Assembly: GCA_963696545.1 (NCBI GenBank)
Contig: CAVOKQ010000016.1
Location: forward strand, 1 to 64,000
Source of the DNA: RPQJ01 sp963696545
GTDB taxonomy: Bacteria; Pseudomonadota; Gammaproteobacteria; Steroidobacterales; Steroidobacteraceae
Reading direction: 5' to 3'
DNA: 64,000 bases
The notes beneath the pieces were generated by a model. That model saw only the letters and a program-made list of their open reading frames with translations, did no database searches and had not been told where the DNA came from. Shown here one piece after another: positions 51,522 through 60,250 of the stretch. Numbering within the stretch: position 1 is the stretch's first letter; the number at the start of each line of letters is the position of its first letter. Position numbers and translations under genes: made by a program.

Positions 51522-53195
51522 TTATTTCCTGACCAGCTGGTCGCGCAGGTCGCGCCGCAGGATCTTGCCCACGTTCGTCTTCGGCAGGTCGTCGCGGAAG
51601 TACACGCGCTTCGGCACCTTGTACCCCGTCAGCGACTTGCGGCAGTGCTCGACGACGTCTTCCTCGGTCAGCGACGGATCCTTCTTGACGACGAACAGCG
51701 CCACGACCTCGCCAGCGCGATCGTCGGTCTGCGCGACCGCCGCGACCTCGAGCACGCCGGGGTGCGTGACCGCGACGCCCTCGACCTCGTTCGGGTAAAC
51801 GTTGAAGCCCGACACGAGGATCATGTCCTTCTTGCGGTCCTCGATGAACACGTAGCCCTGCTCGTCCATGTAGCCGATGTCGCCGGTGCGCAGCACGCGG
51901 TCGCCGAGCATCACCTTCGCGGTCTCGTCAGGGCGGTTCCAGTAGCCGCGCATCACCTGCGGCCCTTCGACGCAGATCTCGCCGGACTGCCGCAGCGGCA
52001 GCTCGTTGCCGTCGTCGTCGCGGATCGTGATCACCGTCGAGGGAATCGGCAGCCCGATCGACCCCGTGAACTCCTCGGCATCGAGGCGGTTGACCGTGGC
52101 GCCGGGCGACGTCTCGGTCAGGCCCCATGCCTGGGTGAGCGTGTTCCCGGTCACCTGCTTCCAGTGGTCCGCGACGGCCTTCTGCACCGCCATGCCGCCG
52201 CCGATGCTGACCCGCAGCCTGCTGAAGTCGAGCTGGTCGAACCCCGGCGTGTGCAGCAGCGCGTTGAACAGCGTGTTCACTCCGCTGAAGAACGTGAAGC
52301 CGTGCTCGCCGAGCTCCTTGACGAACCCGGGGAAATCGCGCGGGTTCGCGATCAGCAGGTTGTGGCCGCCCGTCTGCATGAAGAACAGCGCCTGCGTCAG
52401 CGCGAAGATGTGGTACAGCGGCAGCGCCCCCACGATCGTCTGGTCTTCGGACTCCTGCATCCCGGCCGTGAACCACGCGCCGAGCTGCAGCACGTTCGCA
52501 ACCAGGTTGCGGTGAGTGAGCACCGCTCCTTTCGACACACCCGTGGTGCCGCCGGTGTACTGCAGGAACGCGATGTCCTCGTGCGTGAGCTCCTGCGGTG
52601 CGAGATTCTCGTAGTGACCCTTGCTCATCGCATCGGGAAAGCGCACCGCGCCCGGCAGCGCGTACTCCGGCACCAGCCTGCGCACGTGACGCACGACGAA
52701 ATTCGCGATCACGGACTTCGGGAAGCCGAGCAGGTCGCCGGCACCGCTGACGATGACCGTATCGAGCTCCGTCTCGTGCAGCACCTTGTCGAGCGTGGGC
52801 GCGAAGTTCTCGAGGATGACGATCGCGCGCGCGCCGGAGTCGCGCAGCTGGTGCTCGAGCTCGCGCGGCGTGTACAGGGGGTTGGTGTTGACGATCGTCA
52901 GGCCCGCGCGGAACGCGCCGACGATCGTCACCGGGTACTGCAGGATGTTCGGCAGCATGACCGCGATCCGGTCGCCCTTGCGCAGCCCGGCGACCTTCTG
53001 CAGGTAGGCGGCAAAGTCGCGGCTCAGGGCGTCGAGTTCGCGATAGGTCAGCGTCCGGCCCATGCACGTGAATGCCGGGCGGTCCGGGTGCTTCGCGAAA
53101 CTCCGTTCCAGCATGTCCGCGAGCGAACGGAACTCGTGCGGATTGATCTCCGCCGGCACGCCGGGCGGGTAGCTCCTGAGCCAGACTTTTTCCAT
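51522..53195 (-). CDS. fadD: long-chain fatty acyl-CoA ligase
   Basis: This 557-residue AMP-forming enzyme activates fatty acids to acyl-CoA. It shows the ATP/AMP motif QYTGGTTGVSKGAVLTHRN and the fatty-acid-gate region WGLTETSPGATVN. YVFIEDRKKDMILVSGFNVY is the hinge/signature motif and KTNVGKILRRDLRD carries the C-terminal catalytic Lys. The ATG at 53195, with GGAG about 9 bases upstream, gives the standard MEKVWLRSYPPGVPAEI start. It may feed the acyl-CoA-consuming wax ester enzymes 7 kb away. Confidence 0.94.
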   Translation of the reverse strand: MEKVWLRSYPPGVPAEINPHEFRSLADMLERSFAKHPDRPAFTCMGRTLTYRELDALSRDFAAYLQKVAGLRKGDRIAVMLPNILQYPVTIVGAFRAGLTIVNTNPLYTPRELEHQLRDSGARAIVILENFAPTLDKVLHETELDTVIVSGAGDLLGFPKSVIANFVVRHVRRLVPEYALPGAVRFPDAMSKGHYENLAPQELTHEDIAFLQYTGGTTGVSKGAVLTHRNLVANVLQLGAWFTAGMQESEDQTIVGALPLYHIFALTQALFFMQTGGHNLLIANPRDFPGFVKELGEHGFTFFSGVNTLFNALLHTPGFDQLDFSRLRVSIGGGMAVQKAVADHWKQVTGNTLTQAWGLTETSPGATVNRLDAEEFTGSIGLPIPSTVITIRDDDGNELPLRQSGEICVEGPQVMRGYWNRPDETAKVMLGDRVLRTGDIGYMDEQGYVFIEDRKKDMILVSGFNVYPNEVEGVAVTHPGVLEVAAVAQTDDRAGEVVALFVVKKDPSLTEEDVVEHCRKSLTGYKVPKRVYFRDDLPKTNVGKILRRDLRDQLVRK

Positions 53196-53286
53196 GGGGA
53201 ACTCCGGGAATGACCTGCGCGCCGCCGTCGAATCCGCGGCGTTCCATTCGTCGAAATGCACTATACCGCAGCGGCCGTCCGCAACC

Positions 53287-53913
53287 TCACCGCCCAAGCA
53301 GTGGCACGAGCAGTGGCCACACCTGGTCGAGCATTTTCGGCTGCGCTGCCGCGGTGGGGTGGAGGCCATCCTCCTGGATCAGTCCTTCGTCGAGGGCGAT
53401 GCCTTCGAGGAAGAACGGCAGCAGCGGCACCTTCTGCTTTGCGGCCACTTCGCCGAACATCCGGTGGAAGTCGCTCGTGTAGACGGGGCCGTAGTTGGGC
53501 GGAATGCGCATGCCGATCAGCAGCACGCGCGCGCCGGCCTGGCGACTCAGCCGGACGACAGAGTCCAGGTTCGAGCGGACATCCTTGATCGGGAGTCCGC
53601 GCAGGCCGTCGTTGGCGCCGAGCTCGACGATCACGACCGCGGGGCGGTGCTTCTCGAGTGCGCGCGGCAGGCGGGTGAGCGCGCCGCCGGTGGTCTCGCC
53701 GCTCGAACTGGCGTTGACCACACGGTAACCGTAACCTGAGGCCTTCAGGCGGACGGCGAGCAGCGACACCCAGCCCTGCTCGACGCGCATTCCATAGGCC
53801 GCGCTCAGGCTGTCGCCGAGGACGAGGATGGCGGGCGCCTCGGCGCGCGCGAGCTGGCCCGTGACGAGCAGCAGGACGAAGAGGAAGCGGATGCAGACGG
53901 AACGGATCGACAC
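53287..53913 (-). CDS. tesA: SGNH-family acyl-CoA thioesterase I/arylesterase
   Basis: This 208-residue exported esterase has a signal peptide (cleavage near ARA) followed by the block I motif VLGDSLSAAYGM with the nucleophile Ser. Block II NASSSGETTGG, block III ELGANDGLRG and block V DGLHPTAAAQ with the catalytic Asp and His follow. It belongs to the TesA multifunctional thioesterase/lysophospholipase family. The GTG at 53913 is the best start, though no Shine-Dalgarno is obvious. It is divergent from ybbA, with coding starts overlapping by 23 bases. The tesA/ybbA-ybbP arrangement is as in E. coli. Confidence 0.9.
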   Translation of the reverse strand: MSIRSVCIRFLFVLLLVTGQLARAEAPAILVLGDSLSAAYGMRVEQGWVSLLAVRLKASGYGYRVVNASSSGETTGGALTRLPRALEKHRPAVVIVELGANDGLRGLPIKDVRSNLDSVVRLSRQAGARVLLIGMRIPPNYGPVYTSDFHRMFGEVAAKQKVPLLPFFLEGIALDEGLIQEDGLHPTAAAQPKMLDQVWPLLVPLLGR

Positions 53914-54577
53914 GGTGCTGGCGGCGGAAGGTCTGGGCAAGCAGGTTAGCAGCCCGGAGGGAACGCTCGCCATCCTGTCCGGCGTATCGCTAGCCATCGC
54001 ACGCGGCGAGACCGTCGCAATCATGGGTGCCTCGGGTGCCGGCAAGTCCACGCTGCTGGCACTGCTTGCAGGGCTAGACGAGCCGACGTCGGGTCGCGTC
54101 CAGCTCGCCGGCAACGAGCTCACCACACTCGACGAGGACGGTCGCGCGGCAGTGCGCGCGCGGCACGTGGGATTCGTGTTCCAGTCCTTCCACCTCGTGC
54201 CGTCGCTCACGGCGCTCGAGAACGTGATGCTGCCGCTCGAACTCGTCGGGCGCGCCGACGCGCGGCCGGCAGCACTCGAGGTGCTGGATCGCGTCGGGCT
54301 GGCGGGCCGGGTCGGGCACTATCCGCGGCAGCTCTCCGGCGGCGAGCAGCAGCGTGTGGCGATCGCGCGTGCGTTCGTTACGCGGCCCGACGTGCTGTTC
54401 GCGGACGAGCCGACCGGCAACCTCGACACGACCACCGGCGAGCGCATCATGGACCTGCTGTTCGGGCTGAATGCGGCCACCTGCGCCACGCTGGTGCTGG
54501 TCACTCACGACCAGTCGCTCGCAGCGCGCTGCGGCCGCGTGATCCGGCTCGACGCCGGCCGAGTTGTCGAGGCCTGA
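53891..54577 (+). CDS. ybbA: ABC transporter ATP-binding protein YbbA
   Basis: This 228-residue MacB/LolD-type ATPase shows Walker A MGASGAGKSTLLALLAG, the signature LSGGEQQRVAIARA, Walker B VLFADEPTGNLD and the switch His in VLVTHDQSLA. The ATG at 53891 is favoured over an upstream start lying further inside tesA. With the 2-base-spaced permease gene it forms a FtsX-like transporter, suggested to extract or move a substrate at the inner membrane. The substrate is not known. Confidence 0.93.
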   Translation: MQTERIDTVLAAEGLGKQVSSPEGTLAILSGVSLAIARGETVAIMGASGAGKSTLLALLAGLDEPTSGRVQLAGNELTTLDEDGRAAVRARHVGFVFQSFHLVPSLTALENVMLPLELVGRADARPAALEVLDRVGLAGRVGHYPRQLSGGEQQRVAIARAFVTRPDVLFADEPTGNLDTTTGERIMDLLFGLNAATCATLVLVTHDQSLAARCGRVIRLDAGRVVEA

Positions 54578-54579
54578 AC

Positions 54580-57077
54580 ATGACGTCGCTGCGATTCGCG
54601 CTGCGCAACCTCGTCCGCGACCTCAAGTCCGGCGAGATCGCGGTGTTGCTGCTCGCCCTGCTGGTGGCGGTCGCGTCGCTTACGGCCGTCGGCTTCTTCA
54701 CGAGCAGAGTAGCGCGTGCCGTAAACCAGCAGGCAGGCGAAGTGCTCGCGGCAGACCTGCGGCTCGAGTCGTCGCGGTCCATCGACGAATCCTACGATCG
54801 AGAGGCGCTGCGCCGGGACTTGCGCGTGGCGCGCGTGCTCTCGATGCCGAGCGTCGTTTACCTCGGCGAGGATTCCTCGCTGATCGCGCTGCGCGCAGCC
54901 AGCGAGGGTTACCCGTTGCGCGGCCGACTCAAGACGGCGGCCGAGCCGTTCGGCCCGGCGCAGGTCGCTGACGGTATCCCGGCCCCGGGTGAGGCCTGGG
55001 CCGACTCGCGGCTGCTCGCACGGCTCGGTGCCGGCGTCGGCTCCGAGCTGTCCGTGGGTGCGGCGAAGTTCAAGGTCGCTCGCGTGCTCGACTATCGCCC
55101 GGACCAGGGCGCGGGATTTGCGGACCTGTCGACGACGCTGCTCGTCAACATCGCGGACATCCGTGCGACCCAACTGATCCAACCGGGCAGCCGCGTCAGT
55201 CGGGCCGTGCTGTTCGCCGGCGATCCGGACGACATTGCGGAGTTCCGTGCCTGGCTGGAACCGCGCAAGAAGAAGGGTGAGCGCCTGCAGGCGATCGCCG
55301 ACGCGAGCCCGCAGATCCGCGCGTCCTCCGATCGCGCCGGACGCTTCCTGTCGCTGGCGAGCGTGGTGAGCGTGCTGCTGTCGGCGATCGCGGTCGCGAT
55401 GGCCGCGCGGCGCTACGCGCGCCGCCATCTCGACAATGTGGCATTGATGAAGTGCATGGGCGCGTCGCAGGGGTTCGTGCTGCGCCAGACGCTGCTGCAG
55501 CTCGTCGTCATCGCGCTGATCGTCACCGTCGCGGGAACGATCGCAGGTTACCTCGCACAGCAAGGCCTCGCCTGGCTGCTGCGCGACCTGATCGCCGGCG
55601 ACCTGCCGCGGCCCTCGACCGACGCGTTCTGGCTCGGGCTCGTGACTGCGATCGCGATCCTGGTCGGGTTCGCGCTGCCCCCGCTGCTGCAGCTGAAGCG
55701 CGTACCTCCGGCACGCGTGCTGCGCAGGAACATCGAGCCGCCGCCGCTGCGCTTCGCGCTGGTGTACGGACTCGCAATCGCCACGGTCCTCGCGCTGCTG
55801 TACTGGCTGGTGCGCGACACCCGGCTCGTCACCTACGTCGCGGCGGGCATCGGCGGCACATTTGTGCTGCTTGCCGTCGCGGGCTGGGTGCTGGTGCGCG
55901 CACTGCGCCCGCTGCGCAGCGGCGTCGGCGTGGCCTGGCGCTACGGCCTCGCCAATATTTCCCGTCGCGGTCGCGACAGCGTCGTGCAGATCGTCGCATT
56001 CGGGCTCGGCATCATGGTGCTGCTGCTGCTCGCGCTGGTGCGCGACGACCTGATGCGCGAGTGGCAGGCGAGCCTGCCGTCCGATGCCCCCAACTACTTC
56101 ATGATCAACATCCGGCCGGATGAGGGCGCCGGGATACGGTCATTCTTCGCCGAGCGAGGGCTGCCTCCCACGGAGCTCGTGCCACTCGTGCGTGCGCGCC
56201 TCGCGGCCGTCAACGACGTTCCCGTCGAGAAGATCAGGTTCACTTCGGAGCGGGCTGCCGGTTTCGTCGAGCGCGAGGCGAACCTGACGTGGTCGCGGAC
56301 GCTGCGCGACGACAACCGCCTGGTAGCGGGCACGCTCTGGCGCGACGGCGACGGTGGCGGCCCACGAGTCTCGGTCGAGCAGGACTACGCCGAGCGCCTC
56401 GGCCTGAAAATCGGCGACACACTCACCTACGACGTGGCTGGCGAGCCCGTGAGCGCGCGGGTCACCAGCCTGCGCGAGGTGCGCTGGGACTCGTTCCAGC
56501 CGAATTTCTTCGTCGTGTTCTCGCCAGGCGTGCTCGAGAAGGTCACCGGCACGCTGATCACCAGCGTGCACGTCGAGCCTGGCCAGCGGCCGCTGCTGGT
56601 CGAGCTGGTGCGGCGATTCCCCGAGGTCACGATCATCGACATCGACGCCGCGCTGCAGCAGGTGCGCGACGTGATGGACAAGGCCGCGCTGGCCGTTCAG
56701 TACGTGTTCCTGTTCACGCTCGCGGCCGGACTGATGGTGCTGCTCGCCGCGGTGCAGGCGACCAGCGACGAGCGACGCTACGAGAGCGCGATGCTGCGCA
56801 CGCTCGGTGCGAGTCGCAGCGTCGTCTTCAAGGGAGTCGCGGCGGAGTTCATCTCGCTCGGCCTGCTGTCGGGGCTGCTCGCCGCGGCCGGTGCATCGGT
56901 GGCGGGATTACTTCCTCGCGCGGGAGATCTTCAATCTGAAGTACGTGCCGGATCCGACTCGTCTGGCTTGCCGGCGTCTTGGGTGGAGCCGCGCTGGTCG
57001 GGATCGCGGGAGTGCTTGCCGCCCGATCCGTTGTGACACAGCCGCCGGCAACGACACTGCGACAGGCCCAGGGCTGA
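54580..57077 (+). CDS. ybbP: FtsX-like ABC transporter permease YbbP, frameshifted near the end
   Basis: This large permease has an N-terminal helix, a periplasmic domain, four central helices around two FtsX-like regions, and a last region (YVFLFTLAAGLMVLLAAVQA). After GASVAG (about 56908) the frame shifts to YFLAREIFNLKYVPDPT. It shifts again at about 56960 to VWLAGVLGGAALVGIAGVLA, ending TTLRQAQG at 57077. Removing one base at each point gives 831 residues, the expected FtsX-type C-terminus and a family-like length. Without correction the frame stops at 57036 with unrelated residues. The partner ATPase is ybbA. Confidence 0.9.
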
Positions 57078-57116
57078 GGGCGCCAGCGGAGCGCGGCGCC
57101 GCGAGCGTGCGCAGAC

Positions 57117-57719
57117 TCATTTCACGACGAGCCGCACCCACCCGGCATCGGCGCTTGCGCCGCGCCAGTTATAACCCTCGATGCGGATCCGGTACTCGCC
57201 GGGCCCGAACGCGGAGCTGTTCAGCGACAGCAGCAGTTCGCGATTCGAGTCCGGTGCCATCCGCTGCACGACCAGCATTCGCCCCTGTTCCACCTTGTCG
57301 ATCGCGACGGCGAACGTCGTGAAATCCGTGTATTCGACCGGCAGGTAGAGGTCGAGCAACTCGGCAGGATCCGGCCACTCGATGATCGCGTCCGGGTTGG
57401 CCGACCAGCTGCGGGGGTTCGGTGCGATCCGCAGCGCGCGCCGCGTGGATGCGACCTGCAGCGTTCGAGCCCGGAGCTGCGACTCGAGGTGTGCGGCCAG
57501 CGCACGGTCGCGACGGGCGGCGAACATCGAAAATGCGGACACGACCAGCAGCAGCGCCGCGAGCGCGACGAGGCCCGCAAGAGCGGCAGGCTTCTGCCAC
57601 CACGCAAGCTCGTATGCGGGCGTGGGCAGCGGCGGCCCTGGTGGTGGCGGAAGAGGCAGGTCGACCTGCTCGGCAGGCTTGTGCGTTCGCTGCGATTGCC
57701 GCGTCTTTTTCCTGCTCAT
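57117..57719 (-). CDS. single-pass membrane protein of unknown function
   Basis: I do not recognise this 200-residue protein. It has a basic cytoplasmic start (MSRKKTRQSQRTHKPAEQ), a Pro-rich stretch (PLPPPPGPPLPTP) and one membrane helix (about 48-68). A short coiled region and then a beta-rich domain follow (IIEWPDPAELLDLYLPVEYT, FGPGEYRIRIEGYNWRG). The layout suggests an envelope protein with a small immunoglobulin-like domain outside. It overlaps the upstream gene by 4 bases (ATGA), so it is likely the last gene of the wax synthase unit. Confidence 0.65.
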   Translation of the reverse strand: MSRKKTRQSQRTHKPAEQVDLPLPPPPGPPLPTPAYELAWWQKPAALAGLVALAALLLVVSAFSMFAARRDRALAAHLESQLRARTLQVASTRRALRIAPNPRSWSANPDAIIEWPDPAELLDLYLPVEYTDFTTFAVAIDKVEQGRMLVVQRMAPDSNRELLLSLNSSAFGPGEYRIRIEGYNWRGASADAGWVRLVVK

Positions 57720-58465
57720 CCCGCCTTGCCGCGCCCGTTGGGTGCGCCGAATTCGAACGGATCGTCAGTGCGCGCGAGGATGCGCTCCATCGCCCGCGTC
57801 TCACGCTCGCGGATGTTAGCGAGAAACTCGTCCGCGCCGCGCATGTTTTCGAACGCGTCGAGTCCCCGTTCCAGGAATTCCTGCAGCGCCCCGAAGCCTG
57901 CCGCGTGCGCCGGACGGCGCGCCACCCGCACGAGCCCGCGGATCATGGGTTTCCTGACCACGCCGTCCAGGTAGCGGCCGATGATGCCCAGCAGTTCGAT
58001 CTGCCGTTCCCGGTCCTGCCTGCGCCCGGCCCGGCGGTACGCTTCGGCGTAGCTCTCGACCGTGATCGGACCGGGCGGCAGCTTGCGCACCACGTCGGCG
58101 TCGAGTTCTTGCGAGAGGATCTCGAGTTCGATGGCGAGGCAAAGCGCCGTCAACGCCTCCCTCGGCAGCAGCTTCTCCATCACGCGCTGCACCCGCATCA
58201 CGTCCCGGTCGCGGGCCCTGGGATCGCCGGCGGCATACAGCTCGTTGAAGAAGAACTCGACGGCGAGCCGGTAGCGCGGGTTCGCGCGGAGGCCGGCGTG
58301 GCTCCGCAGCAGCCGCTGCGACTGCCACTTCTGCAGCTCATCGAGGCGCGCGTGCAACGCCGGATCTGCGGCGAACACGTCGCGCAGTTCCGCATTGCGC
58401 GCGAGCAGCCGGCCCAGTTGGCCGGGCTCGCCGCGGTCACCCACCTCGACGCCGAGGATCTTCAA
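57716..58465 (-). CDS. conserved helical protein of unknown function
   Basis: This 249-residue, predominantly helical soluble protein contains EFFFNELYAAGDPRARDRDV, which resembles an FFxxELY signature found in a conserved proteobacterial family without an assigned role. Further segments are ALCLAIELEILSQELDAD, RQIELLGIIGRYLDGVVRKP, and a late EFLERGLDAFENMRGADEFL typical of amphipathic bundles. It starts 3 bases after the patatin stop and overlaps the next gene by 4 bases. A role linked to lipid metabolism is suggested only by this context. Confidence 0.68.
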   Translation of the reverse strand: MKILGVEVGDRGEPGQLGRLLARNAELRDVFAADPALHARLDELQKWQSQRLLRSHAGLRANPRYRLAVEFFFNELYAAGDPRARDRDVMRVQRVMEKLLPREALTALCLAIELEILSQELDADVVRKLPPGPITVESYAEAYRRAGRRQDRERQIELLGIIGRYLDGVVRKPMIRGLVRVARRPAHAAGFGALQEFLERGLDAFENMRGADEFLANIRERETRAMERILARTDDPFEFGAPNGRGKAG

Positions 58466-58468
58466 GGG

Positions 58469-59704
58469 TCAGCCGCGTGCGACGAGCGCACTCTCGAGCC
58501 GGTCGAGCGTCCGGTGCAGCGAACCGGTCACCGGCTGCTGCCGGCGTTCGCGCGCGCTAACTGCGCCGTGGAACGTTCGACGCCGGTCCTCCAGCACGTC
58601 GACCCGCAGGCCGAGGCCATGGCGGTCGAGAATGCGTCTGAGCCCGTCCGCGTTCGCGAGCAGGTCGCGGCGCGTGCGCTGGTAGGCGTGCTCCGCGAGT
58701 CGCTTGCGATCCGCATAGCGGAACACGTTCTTGAAGAACAGCTCGTCGTCGCTGCGGTCGGGCTCGAACAGCAGCACGTCGGTGTTCGGGTAGCTGCGCT
58801 TGTAGGTGCGCATGCCCACCTGCATCCGCGACTGGATCAGCGCCCGGAACGTCTGGCTCAGCACCGTCGGCAGTCCGCCGTGCGTGAGGTCGAGATCCTT
58901 GCGGTCCTGGTCCTTGCGGCGCCGCACGCTCGAGGCGTCGAACGCGACCAGCGGATTGATGCAGATCACGAAGTCGGCGCCTTCGTCGAGCAGCAGCGAC
59001 GCGTTCATCGTGCGCATCAACGCGCCGTCGACGTATGTGTGGCCGTCGATCGGCACCGGCGGGTACAGGCCGGGCAGCGCGGTGCTTGCCTGGATCGCAC
59101 GCGAGATCGGCACGTGGTCGAAGCCGGGCTCGCCGAAGCGCACCGAATAGCCGCTGTTGAGCTCGGTCGCGACGATGTACAGGCTGCGGCGCAGCTTGCG
59201 GAAATCGTTGGTGCGGCCGTGCCCCGAGAAGAGCTGCGCCATGAACTGCTCGAACGGGCGGTTGTCGCACAGGCCCGTCGGCAGCAGCCGGCCGAGCGGG
59301 TCGATCGCCTCGGCCCAGTCCTTGCCGGGATCACGCAGGTATTGCTTCAGGATGTCGGTCGCGAGGCTGGGCACGCTCGCAATGCGATTCATGAACTCGC
59401 GAAAGGCGGGCCGCAGGAACAATCCCGGCCGCACCGGGTACTCCTGCGACGCGTTGTGGATGAACACGACGCCCATGTCGGTCGTGTCGATCCCGTTCGC
59501 AAGTCCGGCCGCGATCATCGCGCCGGAGCTCACGCCCACGTACATGTCGAGGTTGGTGAGGTCGATGCCCTCGAACGACTCGCTGATCGCGTGCAGCGTG
59601 CCGACCTCGTAGAACGCCCCCAGTGGCCCTCCGCCCGCGAGGGCCAGGCCGAACGTCTGCGTGCTGGTGCGCGGTCTCGCGGCGGCGGGTTGGAGGTCGA
59701 GCAT
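58469..59704 (-). CDS. patatin-like phospholipase
   Basis: This 411-residue acyl hydrolase has the patatin fold. The oxyanion hole is ALAGGGPLGAFYE (about 21-33), the nucleophile elbow GVSSG (57-61) and the dyad Asp is in HTYVDGALMR. RAIQASTALPGLYPPV lies just before the dyad, as expected. The ATG at 59704 gives a natural N-terminus without a signal peptide, so it is probably cytoplasmic or membrane-peripheral. Between a phasin-like gene and two unknown genes, it could mobilise stored lipid, though membrane phospholipids are also possible substrates. Confidence 0.88.
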   Translation of the reverse strand: MLDLQPAAARPRTSTQTFGLALAGGGPLGAFYEVGTLHAISESFEGIDLTNLDMYVGVSSGAMIAAGLANGIDTTDMGVVFIHNASQEYPVRPGLFLRPAFREFMNRIASVPSLATDILKQYLRDPGKDWAEAIDPLGRLLPTGLCDNRPFEQFMAQLFSGHGRTNDFRKLRRSLYIVATELNSGYSVRFGEPGFDHVPISRAIQASTALPGLYPPVPIDGHTYVDGALMRTMNASLLLDEGADFVICINPLVAFDASSVRRRKDQDRKDLDLTHGGLPTVLSQTFRALIQSRMQVGMRTYKRSYPNTDVLLFEPDRSDDELFFKNVFRYADRKRLAEHAYQRTRRDLLANADGLRRILDRHGLGLRVDVLEDRRRTFHGAVSARERRQQPVTGSLHRTLDRLESALVARG

Positions 59705-59751
59705 GGCGGACCCTGCCTGTGGTTGGATATCAGCGGGAGGCGCGCTTTGCC

Positions 59752-60159
59752 CTAGCGCCGTGTGGCGCGCCGGGTCGTCTTGCGGGCAGCCTTCGCCGGG
59801 GCCTTCCTCGCGCCACGGCGTGCTGGCTTCGCGGACAGCGCCTTCACGTTCTCGTTCAACTCGGCGACGCGCTTCGTCAGCAGCCGGATTTCCTCGGCGT
59901 TCGGCATGCCGATCTGCTGCAGCGCCTTCTGCACGCGGCTCTGGAAGAGCGCCTCGAGGTTGTCCCAGGCCTCGCTCGCCTGGTCGCGGGCCGAGCCGAG
60001 CCTCGACTGCACGGTTCCCTGGGCGGACTCGAAGGCGTCGCGAATCACTCTTTCGGCCTGCTGTACGCCTTCGATCACCGTCGCCTGGGCGCGGCCACCC
60101 CGACTGCGTGCCTTGCGGACGGCGGACTCGAGCCTGGTCTTTTTCCTGCGTGCAGCCAT
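59752..60159 (-). CDS. phasin-like granule-associated protein
   Basis: This 135-residue protein has a basic start, an amphipathic Ala/Gln-rich helical middle (QATVIEGVQQAERVIRDAFE, ALFQSRVQKALQQIGMPNAE) and a coiled coil (EEIRLLTKRVAELNENVKAL). The tail is histone H1-like Ala/Lys/Arg-rich (about 108-135). This is the organisation of PhaF/PhaI granule proteins, whose basic tails bind DNA. Lying between the wax synthase and patatin genes, it may coat wax ester/triacylglycerol bodies rather than, or as well as, polyhydroxyalkanoate granules. No PHA synthase gene is in the window. Confidence 0.78.
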   Translation of the reverse strand: MAARRKKTRLESAVRKARSRGGRAQATVIEGVQQAERVIRDAFESAQGTVQSRLGSARDQASEAWDNLEALFQSRVQKALQQIGMPNAEEIRLLTKRVAELNENVKALSAKPARRGARKAPAKAARKTTRRATRR

Positions 60160-60250
60160 GGGAACCCCTCGCGGCCTTGGGGCCGCACCTGGATCGTTGG
60201 ATCATTCTCGCTCAAGTGCAGCGCTTTGCTGCACTGTGTCAATCCGATGG

